Shown here: positions 1 to 8,100 of the stretch, in pieces | How the letters are laid out: each line of letters begins with the position of its first letter | Numbering within the stretch: position 1 is the stretch's first letter | DNA from: a virus | Direction: 5' to 3' (one strand) | Virus record (IMG/VR): IMGVR_UViG_3300037070_000699 | Span: 1-24,198 of that record | DNA: 24,198 bases | Position numbers and translations under genes: made by a program | Notes under the pieces: generated by a model | Database searches by the model: none | The model's input: only the letters and a program-made list of their open reading frames with translations | Told to the model about the DNA's origin: nothing

Positions 1-27
1 AGTCGAAACCCCATAGGGAGCCCCGAA

Positions 28-462
28 ATGGCGAAACCCACCACCGCCCGTCCAGGGGCGTTTATCATCTCGCTCTGGAACGGTTCAGCGTTCACCGCGC
101 CGTGCGGCTTCACGTCGAAGTCGTTCCGGTGGAACCGGAGCCTTGCCGAAGTCAACATTCCCGACTGCGACGATCCCGACGCCGCCGCGTGGGTCGGCCG
201 CGACGTTGAGTCGCTTTCGGCCAGCGTCAACGGCGATGGAATCCTCGCGGCCGAGGCTATCCCTACGTGGATGAATGTCCTCAACACCATCGATGCCGTG
301 CAGGTTCAGATCGAGATCACTTACACGACGGGCGTTCTCACGGTAACCGGCGACATGCAGTTGACGACGCTGGAAGTCGGCGCGCAGCAGGGCCAGAAGG
401 TCAACATCAGCGTGTCGATGGACAGCGACGGCGAGATGGAAACGGAGTGGAATCCGGCATGA
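28..462 (+). CDS. Major tail tube protein
   Basis: A 144-aa protein that probably forms the tail tube of a siphophage. It is short, rich in beta-strand-type sequence and has no signal peptide or membrane segment; the pattern (FIISLWNGSAF near the start, then INISVSM-like strands and a DSDGEMETEWNP end) resembles TP901-1-type tail tube proteins (COG5437-like). The start is ATG with AGGGAG at 15-20, a 7-nt spacing. The stop overlaps the next start (ATGA), and the next gene is the tail assembly chaperone, which is the usual order tube-chaperone-tape measure. A TAG at 14-16 may be the end of the preceding gene, of which only four codons fall in the window. Family assignment is from pattern and position. 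Confidence 0.8.
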   Translation: MAKPTTARPGAFIISLWNGSAFTAPCGFTSKSFRWNRSLAEVNIPDCDDPDAAAWVGRDVESLSASVNGDGILAAEAIPTWMNVLNTIDAVQVQIEITYTTGVLTVTGDMQLTTLEVGAQQGQKVNISVSMDSDGEMETEWNPA

Positions 463-884
463 GCCGAGACGCCTCCGTAACGCTTGAGTGGGGAGACGGT
501 GATTATGTCTTCCGGCTCGGGCAAGGCGAGTTGATGGAGCTTCAGCAGAAGACCGACTCCGGCCCTATGTGGGTTCTCAACCGCATGATGGCGCCGACGC
601 CGGAAAACCGGGGTTGGCGCATCGAGGATATCCGCGAGGTTATCCGCCTCGGCCTGATCGGCGGCGGGCTGGAGCCGGTGAAGGCGCTCCGTCTCGTAAG
701 GGTCTACGTCGAAGCCCGGCCGCCGATGGAAAACCTGTTGTTCGCGCAGTCGATCCTGGCGGCGGGCATCATGGGCGTACCTGACGAGCTACCGCAAAAA
801 AAAAGCGCAGCGTCGAGGAAATCGACAACCTCCCCCGAGGCAAGTGGCGATGGTCCGCCATCATCGGCGCCGGTGCCGCAATAG
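459..884 (+). CDS. Tail assembly chaperone, unshifted (gpG-like) product, GTA-gp10 family
   Basis: A 141-aa protein starting at the ATG that overlaps the tail tube stop. The N-terminal half (LEWGDGDYVFRLGQGELMEL, then RWRIEDI-type and VYVEARP-type segments) matches the gene transfer agent gp10 / Phage_TAC_11 family of tail assembly chaperones, which bind the tape measure during tail assembly. From about residue 112 the frame passes through nine consecutive A residues (796-804) and then becomes Ser/Pro-rich and unlike any domain, ending at TAG 882-884. That low-quality tail supports this being the short, unshifted product, with the meaningful downstream sequence read after a -1 shift. Confidence 0.82.
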   Translation: MSRDASVTLEWGDGDYVFRLGQGELMELQQKTDSGPMWVLNRMMAPTPENRGWRIEDIREVIRLGLIGGGLEPVKALRLVRVYVEARPPMENLLFAQSILAAGIMGVPDELPQKKSAASRKSTTSPEASGDGPPSSAPVPQ

Positions 885-1048
885 GCATGTCGCCGGCCGA
901 GGTGAAAGCCTGCTCGGCGTGGGAGTTCGCCGCCGCGGTTAACGGCTGGATCGACGCCAACGTGCCGGACAAGCCGGGGGCGATGACCGCGAGCGAGGAA
1001 GATATGCTCTGGGCCGCGGTCCAGGAGAAGATGGGCCTCGTTCAGTAA
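459..1048 (+). CDS. Tail assembly chaperone, -1 frameshift (gpGT-like) product
   Basis: If ribosomes slip back one base on the A run, translation continues from codon 803-805 to TAA 1046-1048 and gives about 196 aa. The added 81 residues look like real protein: RSVEEIDNLPRGKWRW, then an Ala/Gly-rich IIGAGAAIGMSPAEVKACSAWEFAAAV segment in two parts, then a C-terminal helix ending QEKMGLVQ. This resembles the short second chaperone domain that follows GTA-gp10-like proteins. In lambda the equivalent extended chaperone (gpGT) is made at low level by -1 slippage. An independent start at ATG 887 (53 aa) is possible but has no clear ribosome binding site. The frame change and heptamer are directly visible; the use of the slip is inferred. 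Confidence 0.78.
797..826 (+). promoter_or_regulatory. Programmed -1 frameshift signal: A AAA AAA plus stem-loop
   Basis: In the chaperone frame the codons are CAA AAA AAA AGC, which gives a canonical X XXY YYZ slippery heptamer at 797-803 within a run of nine A. Eight bases downstream, GTCGA (812-816) can pair with TCGAC (822-826) around a GGAAA loop, at the usual distance for a stimulatory hairpin. The frame entered by slipping back one base is open for 81 more codons with sensible protein content. Confidence 0.78.
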
Positions 1049-1050
1049 GG

Positions 1051-1329
1051 CTAGAGCTTGAGCGGGGCGAACCCGTGCCGGACCATCACGCGGTTGACCG
1101 TGGCGAGGTCAAGCCGTCCGGTGCGGAAGCACTCATAGAACGAACCCGCCGGTTGGCGGGATACGACGCCGGCCTCAAATTCCTCTAGACAAACCCGCGC
1201 CTCCGCGGCGAACCGTTGATCGCGTGCCTGCTCGGCCTGCGCTTCGCGGTCGCGAATAGCGCCGTATCCAAAGCCCGCGATGACGACGACGCAGGCGGCG
1301 GCGACCAGATACTTCAGCCAAGTGTCCAT
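1051..1329 (-). CDS. Small single-pass membrane protein, antisense in the tail operon
   Basis: A 92-aa protein of unknown function. Residues 7-25 (YLVAAACVVVIAGFGYGAI) form one membrane segment; an Arg/Glu/Ala-rich stretch with coiled-coil character follows (about 26-45), then a region with two Cys. The ATG has a strong GGAGG at 7-nt spacing on the minus strand. It fills the whole gap between the chaperone and the tape measure, on the strand opposite to all its neighbours, with its start only 32 nt from the tape measure start. That placement suggests an independently expressed accessory (moron-type) gene, for example for superinfection exclusion, but nothing in the sequence proves a role. No convincing promoter was found. 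Confidence 0.6.
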   Translation of the reverse strand: MDTWLKYLVAAACVVVIAGFGYGAIRDREAQAEQARDQRFAAEARVCLEEFEAGVVSRQPAGSFYECFRTGRLDLATVNRVMVRHGFAPLKL

Positions 1330-1361
1330 GGGCTCCCTCCATCAAACCAATCGGGTGAATA

Positions 1362-3446
1362 TTGGCACAAGACGTTGAAAAGCTAGTGGTTCAGTTCTCG
1401 GCGGACGTAAAATCCTTTGAGTCGACCATGGCGCGTCTTTCCGGTGTCACCCGGAAGGAATTGAATCTAATCAAGAAAGAGGCAGCGACCTCCGGCGCTG
1501 TCGCAGATACCGCTTTTGCTGGCGCGGCCAGCGGGCTCCAGAGATACGGCAACGCCGCTTCGCGCGCGGCTCATTCCCAGAGGACTCTGGTAGGGCAGAC
1601 GGGAAACCTCGCGGCGCAGTTTCAGGATATCGCGGTTCAGCTTCAGGCGGGCACGTCTCCGCTTACCGTGGCGCTCCAGCAGGGCACGCAGATCAGCGCC
1701 GTGCTCGGCGGGCAGGGCGCGGGCGGTGCGGTGAAGGCGCTCGGCGCTGCGTTGCTTTCGGTCGTCAGCCCGGTTTCGCTCGTGACCATCGGCCTAATAG
1801 CGGCCGGCGGCGCGGCGGTGCAATATTTCGGCAGCCTGCTAGGTGAAGGCGATAAGTCGGCCGAGGAACTCAAGCGCCAGTCATCGCTGATCCAGCAGGT
1901 TGCGAAGGATTGGGGAACCCTCGTTCCGGCGGTCAAAGCCTATGCGGATGCGGTGGCGGAGGCGCAGAGCGTTGCCGACCTCCGGGAGAGCGGGCAGGTT
2001 TTGCGCGCGGAAGCCTATGGAACGGCTAAGGAACAAGTCGAATCGCTGTCCACCGCGCTTGTGGTTCTCCGCTCCGATCTGGAACTTCTCGCGGGGCCGG
2101 AACAGGTTAGCTCAATCTCCGATCTGCAAAGCGCGTTCAATGAACTGCAGTCCAAGGTAGAGGACAACACGGCGACCGCGGAAGACGCGCAGCGGGTGCA
2201 GGATGCGCTAAACGCGGTGATGGCGCTCGGGGCGCCGACCGCGGAGACGTTTGCCGGATCGCTCGGCATCCTGGCGGGCGCCCTCGGCGGCGCGGCGGAT
2301 CAGGCGGCGCGGGCGGAAAGCCAGATCGCGGCGGCCACGTCCGCAATGCGGCAATTCCGTGCGGCCGATGCGTTGTCGATGAAGAACCTCGAAGTGTCCG
2401 AGGCAACCGGCAAGCGCGAAATCCAGCGGATCGAGGACGAGAACAACCTCACCCGCGAGCAGATTGAACTCAAGCGCGAGGCGGCGTCTATCACTGACGA
2501 GGTGACGGGAGCCGGCGGAGTTATTGACCCGGACACGGCGGACCGCCTCGCGACGGAGCGGCTCTCCGCCGAGGACCGGCGGGCCGAACTGGCCCGCACG
2601 GAACGGAAGGCGGCGAGTTCTGGGGGTGGTGGCGGCGGCGGCGGACGGTCCGCGGCGGTTTCCGAAGCACAGCGCGAGCGCGAAGCGGTTACGAAGCTGG
2701 TCGAGCAACTGGAGTTCGAACAGTCGATCCTCGGCGCCACTGACCTCGAGCGCGAGAAGGCGATCACCCTTCGACGTGCAGGCGCGGCCGCAACCGATGC
2801 GGAGCGGGCCCGGATCGAGGAAATCGTAACCGCGACATACGCGCAGACCGAGGCGCTCCAGGCACAGCAGGACCAGTACGAATCCCTCCGCAACCTGAGT
2901 CACGACGTTATCGGCGGATTGGCCGAAGACCTGCGCGACGGCGTGAGCGGTGCGGAGCTCCTCTCCAACGCCCTCAACCGGGTGGCCGAAAGTCTTATCA
3001 AGGCTGGCGTCGATAACCTGACCGCCGGCTTGTTCCCGACCGGCGGGGCGACCCGGCCCGGCGGCATCTTCGGCGGCGCGATCATCCCCGGCATTCTCCA
3101 TAGCGGCGGCGTCGCCGGCTCGGACGGATACGGGCACGGGCGATCCTTCTCGCCCGCGGCATTCGTCAACGCCCCGCGCTATCATACTGGCGGCGTCGCG
3201 GGCTTCCGTCCCGGCGAGGTGCCGGCGGTGCTTCAGCGTGGCGAGGTGGTGCTTCCCCGCGGGGCTAGCGTATCCGGCGGCGGGACTTCCGTTGTCGAGG
3301 TTCGCATCTCGGCCGATGTCGAGGCGCGCGTCTTGGAGCAGGCGGCGAACCAGTCCGTCCGCATCACGCAAGCCGGGATCGGCGCGAACAACTCGACATT
3401 GCCGAGCCGGGTTTCCCGGATTTCGAACGACCCGCGGAGACGTTGA
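1362..3446 (+). CDS. Tail length tape measure protein
   Basis: A 694-aa tape measure protein that sets tail length and is ejected at infection. The N-terminus (DVEKLVVQFSADVKSFE) and the segment AAQFQDIAVQLQAGTSPLTV at about residues 86-105 are characteristic of the TMP_2 (prophage tail length tape measure) family. Hydrophobic segments follow at about 125-165, then long Ala/Glu/Arg-rich helical stretches, a run of Gly near 420, and a Gly-rich C-terminus. The only start that keeps the family N-terminus is TTG at 1362, with a weak GGGTGA just upstream. At about 1.5 angstrom per residue the tail would be near 100 nm, moderate for a siphophage. Its stop overlaps the next ATG. Confidence 0.92.
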   Translation: MAQDVEKLVVQFSADVKSFESTMARLSGVTRKELNLIKKEAATSGAVADTAFAGAASGLQRYGNAASRAAHSQRTLVGQTGNLAAQFQDIAVQLQAGTSPLTVALQQGTQISAVLGGQGAGGAVKALGAALLSVVSPVSLVTIGLIAAGGAAVQYFGSLLGEGDKSAEELKRQSSLIQQVAKDWGTLVPAVKAYADAVAEAQSVADLRESGQVLRAEAYGTAKEQVESLSTALVVLRSDLELLAGPEQVSSISDLQSAFNELQSKVEDNTATAEDAQRVQDALNAVMALGAPTAETFAGSLGILAGALGGAADQAARAESQIAAATSAMRQFRAADALSMKNLEVSEATGKREIQRIEDENNLTREQIELKREAASITDEVTGAGGVIDPDTADRLATERLSAEDRRAELARTERKAASSGGGGGGGGRSAAVSEAQREREAVTKLVEQLEFEQSILGATDLEREKAITLRRAGAAATDAERARIEEIVTATYAQTEALQAQQDQYESLRNLSHDVIGGLAEDLRDGVSGAELLSNALNRVAESLIKAGVDNLTAGLFPTGGATRPGGIFGGAIIPGILHSGGVAGSDGYGHGRSFSPAAFVNAPRYHTGGVAGFRPGEVPAVLQRGEVVLPRGASVSGGGTSVVEVRISADVEARVLEQAANQSVRITQAGIGANNSTLPSRVSRISNDPRRR

Positions 3447-4096
3447 TGGCGTTGTCATTCCCTCTCGCGCAGGCGTCGTTCATTAGCCTGTGGCGGTGGT
3501 CCGAGTTCAACTTCGACCTCGAGATTTACGAGAGCATCAGCGGCACCCGCGGCGGCGAGCAATTGTCAGCCGAGATAGCCGAGCCGAAGTGGCGGCTGGA
3601 CGTTCTTCTGAAGAACCAATGTTTGACCGGCTCCGCCGACCTCGGGGCGCTTATCCACGCCATGCGGAAGCGTGGCTCGGACGGGACGTTCCTCGCGCGC
3701 GACCTTCGCCGGAAGGGGCCTCGGGAGGATTACAACGGCCTCGGCTTGTCGGGGTATACGCCGACGATCCTGTCTATCTCCGGGCGCACCGCTCTGCGCC
3801 TGGCGGGCCTGCCGGACGGCTATGTGCTATCGCGTGGGGATGTTATCGGGGTGACCTACGGATCGAACCCGGTTCGTTATGGCTATATGACGATGGCCGA
3901 AGGCATCACCGCCAACGGCGCCGGGCAGACCGCCTATTTCGAGGTTAACCCCTTCGTTAAGTCGGGGATTACGGCCGGGATGGCCGTCGACCTCGTTAAC
4001 GTCCCGGTGAAGATGCAGATTCGCAGTTACGACCCTGGGGTTTCCGTGCGGCGGGCGACAACCGGCGTTCGCCTTTCCGCGATCGAGGCTTTCTGA
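3446..4096 (+). CDS. Putative distal tail / tail-tip protein
   Basis: A 216-aa protein starting at the ATG that overlaps the tape measure stop (TGATG); a TTG one codon earlier is less likely. It is a soluble, beta-rich sequence with no signal peptide. Position is the best clue: directly after the tape measure and before a hub-like protein, where siphophages and gene transfer agents encode the distal tail protein (gp12/Dit equivalents) that caps the tube and holds the tip. I do not recognise a specific family motif, so the role is inferred from gene order. It ends in a TGATG overlap with the next gene. Confidence 0.62.
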   Translation: MALSFPLAQASFISLWRWSEFNFDLEIYESISGTRGGEQLSAEIAEPKWRLDVLLKNQCLTGSADLGALIHAMRKRGSDGTFLARDLRRKGPREDYNGLGLSGYTPTILSISGRTALRLAGLPDGYVLSRGDVIGVTYGSNPVRYGYMTMAEGITANGAGQTAYFEVNPFVKSGITAGMAVDLVNVPVKMQIRSYDPGVSVRRATTGVRLSAIEAF

Positions 4097-4728
4097 TGCG
4101 CCCCACCCTTCCGGCAGCCCAAGCGATCCGCGAGCGGCGGGCGCATATCATCGAAGTGCCGATGGTGTGGATCGCCGCGCGCAACCGCGATACTGGCAAC
4201 GTCGAGGGCATCGGCCTCTGGCGGGGCGAGGATGCCGAGATCATCACCGTGCCGGACCTCTTTACCGGCGTGGGCTCGGCGCGAACCTTCTACCATCAGG
4301 GCTTGCAGGATATCAGCGCGATCCGGCACGAGGCGGGGCTTAACATCCACGCCGTTACCCTTACGCTTTCGGCGATTGATACGGCGGTCAATACGGCGCT
4401 CCGGCTTTACGAGCCCCGCGGCGCGCAGGTGCAAATCTGGCGCCGCTGCTACGACCCTGACACGCGCTCGCCCCTCGGGGTTGAGGCGAAATATGCCGGC
4501 TGGGTTGATGAGATCGAATACACCCGCCCCGAGCCCGGCGGCGAGGCGGTCGTAACTCTAACGACGGTTTCCTTCTCGCGGATGCTGACCATTGCATCGC
4601 CGCGGAAGAAAAGCCATTCGGCCCAGAAGCGGCGCGAGGGGACCAACTGCCCGAGCGGCGATATGATCCGACAATACAAGGACGCCACGGCGGCTTGGGA
4701 TGTGCCCTGGGGCGCTGTGGACCGGTGA
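4096..4728 (+). CDS. Putative tail hub / minor tail protein (gpL or GTA gp13 position)
   Basis: A 210-aa protein. The middle carries beta-strand-rich sequence (LTLSAIDTAVNTALRLYEPRG near 95-115, VDEIEYTRPEPGG near 140-150), and the C-terminus has QKRREGTNCPSGD followed by DVPWGAV, an ending often seen in phage hub or gpL-like proteins that contact the tip protein. Only two Cys are present (near 117 and 183), so there is no complete Cys set like the iron-sulfur site of lambda gpL. It is coupled to both neighbours by overlap. Function is inferred from pattern and from sitting between the distal tail protein and an NlpC/P60-like protein. Confidence 0.65.
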   Translation: MRPTLPAAQAIRERRAHIIEVPMVWIAARNRDTGNVEGIGLWRGEDAEIITVPDLFTGVGSARTFYHQGLQDISAIRHEAGLNIHAVTLTLSAIDTAVNTALRLYEPRGAQVQIWRRCYDPDTRSPLGVEAKYAGWVDEIEYTRPEPGGEAVVTLTTVSFSRMLTIASPRKKSHSAQKRREGTNCPSGDMIRQYKDATAAWDVPWGAVDR

Positions 4729-5138
4729 CAGGGTACGTGCGCCTGCCCGACTGGCTCACCCGTCTGTCGGCCTATATAGACGCCGTGCGGCGCTTGCCGT
4801 TCGAGGCCGGGCGCCATGACTGCGCATTGTTCGCGGCGGGCGCGGTGGCGGCAATGACCGGCAACGATCCGGCGGAAGCCTACCGGGGCCGATACGCGAC
4901 AACGCAGGACGGGCTGGCTCTCCTCCGGGCCTCGGGATCGGGCGACCACGTAGAGCGGGCCGTCGAGTTGTTTCCGATGCAGCACCCCTCTCGCGGGCAG
5001 ACGGGCGACATCGCCATCTTCGATGTCGAAACCGGCCTTGCCCTCGGGGTGGTCGTCGGCCCGCGCGTGTTCCTCGTCGGGCCGGGCGGGCTCTACACGG
5101 CCGACCTGATGGCGGCGCGCAAAGTCTTGAAGGTCTAG
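4725..5138 (+). CDS. DUF6950 / NlpC-P60-like tail protein
   Basis: A 137-aa protein. The most likely start is GTG at 4725, overlapping the preceding stop (GTGA); an upstream start at 4695 would overlap the neighbour more deeply. W10, then GRHDCALFAAG (Cys33) matches the nucleophile motif of phage NlpC/P60-like and DUF6950 proteins, which sit just before the J-like protein and may locally cut or bind peptidoglycan during DNA entry. The later motif GDIAIFD is present (94-100). Where NlpC/P60 enzymes have a catalytic His, this protein reads LALGVVVG with no His, so it may be a structural or inactive version. Confidence 0.7.
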   Translation: MTGYVRLPDWLTRLSAYIDAVRRLPFEAGRHDCALFAAGAVAAMTGNDPAEAYRGRYATTQDGLALLRASGSGDHVERAVELFPMQHPSRGQTGDIAIFDVETGLALGVVVGPRVFLVGPGGLYTADLMAARKVLKV

Positions 5139-5140
5139 TA

Positions 5141-8100
5141 ATGCCCAAATCGCTGCGCCTCCTAGCCGCCACTCTGGCGGCCTTCGTCGTTTCGTGCGGC
5201 GCGGCGCATGCGGACCCGATTTCCGCCACCATCCTCGCGCTTGGCGGGGCGTTCTCGTCGGCATCGGCGGCGGTCGCGGGGGCATGGGCGGCGGCGAGCG
5301 CGGCGACCGGCCTTGCCGGCGTCGCCTTCAACGTCTTCACCCAGCTTGCCGGCGGCCTCGTTCTCGGGGCGCTCTCCCGCGCCATCGCACCCAGGCAGAA
5401 GCGCACCGTTAGCAGCGGTACCCGCGTCAGCATGACCTTCGGGGAGACGAACCCCGCAAGCTTCGTCATGGGGCTCGGGTGCACCCCCGGCGAGTTACTC
5501 TATCATAACTCGTGGGACCGCGCGGGGAACAACACCCCAAACGAATATTACGTCCAGGTTATCGAGCTTTCTGACCTTCCCTCGAGGCTGGAGAGGGTCT
5601 TCATCAATGGCGAGTGGGCGACGCTGAAGCCGGCGGAAACCGTTGGCGACGTGGCGGGCCATAACCCCGTTGAGGGCTATACCGTCGACGGCTACGAATG
5701 CTTGTGGGTGCGGTTCTACGACGGAACCCAGACTGCGGCCGACCCCTACCTCGTGGCGAAGTTCGGCGCGCATCCAGATCGGCCATGGACGGCGGATATG
5801 GTCGGCCTTGGCATGACGTATGCCATCGTCACCGCCCGGCTGAAGCAGATCAATCGCCAGAAGCCGGAGTGCAAATTCCAGATTCAGGCGTGGGGCCACT
5901 ACGACCGCCGCAAGGATAGCACGGCCGGCGGCGTCGGCGCGCAGCGGTGGGGCGACTGGACGACGTGGGCGCCGTCGCGCAACCCCGTCGTTCTCATCGA
6001 CAACATCCTCCGCGGCATCCACGACCCGATCAACGGCGAACTGATCTGGGGCGGGCAGGGGATCACCAACTACCACCTTCCCGCTTCCACGTGGTTCGCG
6101 GCGATGAACGCTTGCGACGCGGTGCGGACCACCTCCGGGGGCGATGAACCGGAGTACCGCGCCGGGATCGAGGTGCTGGTTTCCGACGAACCGGCCGACC
6201 TCGTGGACGAGCTCCTTAAGGCTTGCAGCGGGCAAGTCGCCGAGATGGCGGGCCAGTGGCATATCAAGGTGGGACCTCCCGGCCCTGCCGTCTACGATTT
6301 TACCGACGCAGATGTCATCCTGACCTCCCCGGATACGTTCAAACCGATCAGGCCTCTTGACGCGCTCTATAACGGCATCGCGGGACAGTACGTGGACCCC
6401 GCGGCAGGATGGGTGGCGAAGGACGCGCCGCTCCGCATCAATGATGCGTACATTGCCGAGGACGGCGGCAAGCAGAACATCGCGGACGTAAGCTATCCCT
6501 CGGTCCCCTATCCCGGCCAAGTCCAGCGGCTGATGCTGACGGCGCTTAAGGACGAGCGCCGCCAGCGTGCGCATTCGCTCCCCATGCCGCCGGAGTGTGT
6601 CGCCCTAGGGCCGCTGGACGACGTGTCATACTCGAGCGTCGAGAACGGCTACGACACGAAGAAATTCGCCGTCGAGATGGTCGAGGACTTGCCAGACGGC
6701 AACGTCGCCATCGCCATCCGTGAGCGCGACCCGAGCGATTACGACTACAGCATTCTGGACGAACTCCCGACCGCCATCGGCTACCGCCCGCACCTGCCGC
6801 GACCGCCGCAGCTCGTAGACTTCAGCGTTGAGCCGTGGACGATTGCTGACGCGGAAGGGCGCCCGCGCACCCCGGCTATCCGCCTCAACTGGACGGTTAG
6901 GACCGGCGTTACCGGCATCCGCTACATGGTGCGGAACGAGGAAACGCTTGCCCTTGTCCAGACCGAGGGGCGGGCTTCCAAGAAGCCACCAGAGGATGAC
7001 GGTGGATTCCTTGTCGCCAACGGCAACCCGGTCGTCGCGAACGCCGCCCCGGTTTCGTATCAGGTTATCAATGACCCGACTGCCGGTTATGCCATTCTCT
7101 CGGGCGAGGCGATCAAGGCGGTAACCGAGTACGGCGTTAATTGCATGTATGAGCCGGCCGACCAGGGGCGGGCTTGGTCCGGGTGGCTGACGGTTACGAC
7201 GCCCAACGTCAGGCTGATCCTTGATGACTTCGCCGACGAGGTGACGGACGTTATCACCGATGCGAGGGACGCCGCGGACGCGGCGGCGGCGGAAGCCCGC
7301 GAAGCCTTGGCCAAGGCAAACGAGGTTTCCGACCTGATCGGCGGCATCAGCGCCGAACTGATTTCCGATATCGAGGATATCGTTGACCAGCTCGCGGGCA
7401 TCTCGACCGGCGACATTCAGGAAATCCGCGGCATCGCCATGGCGGGGCTCCGCAAGGGCGGCTGGGCGGTTGACCCGACGTTTGACGAATGGACGCCGGG
7501 CGGGACTTCGACGCCGGTTCACTATACGACGGCCAACTTCGGCACCTACGCTACGCGGCAGGTATCGGCGACGAACGCGCCCTTCCTGACCTCGGCGCTT
7601 ATCGACGTTCCCGCCGGGGATAACGGACCGGTTCTGGTTCGCTGCTCATCGGACGGCACCGATAATACGAAGGGCGCGGACCCGGCGGCGGAATACGTCG
7701 TCCTTGAAGCCCTGATCCGCGGAATCTCGGGCACGCTGACCGACTGCCGGTTGCGCGTAGAATGGCACAGCACGGCGACCTCCACTTGGGTTGCCGGCCA
7801 TGCTTTCGACATCCAGAATTGCACTGGCCGGATGGTGACGGATTGGGGCTACAGCGTTGACCCCAACGTGGTGCAGAGCAAGGTTGTTATTTGGCAACGC
7901 CCGGTTACGGCGGACGCGGTGCGCCTCGTCCTCATCGTCAAGGCGGCCGGGCAGACCAACGCCACGGTGCTCCGCATTGATTACCTCAACTTCGGCCCGG
8001 CGACGGAGGCGGAGGTTAAAGCGCTCTTAGCGAATGGATATGCTGACGCTGCGGTGAATGCTTACCAGATAGAGATCGAAGGGCCGACCGGCGCGATTGC

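Noticed and set aside
2208-3458. 416-codon open frame on the minus strand across the tape measure gene
   Set aside because: It mirrors a well-supported tape measure gene; the product is Arg/Ala/Pro-rich with no recognisable domain, as expected from the opposite strand of GC-rich coding DNA.
5495-6574. 359-codon minus-strand frame inside the tip protein gene
   Set aside because: It is fully inside the conserved J-like core, has no ribosome binding site that stands out and no domain pattern.
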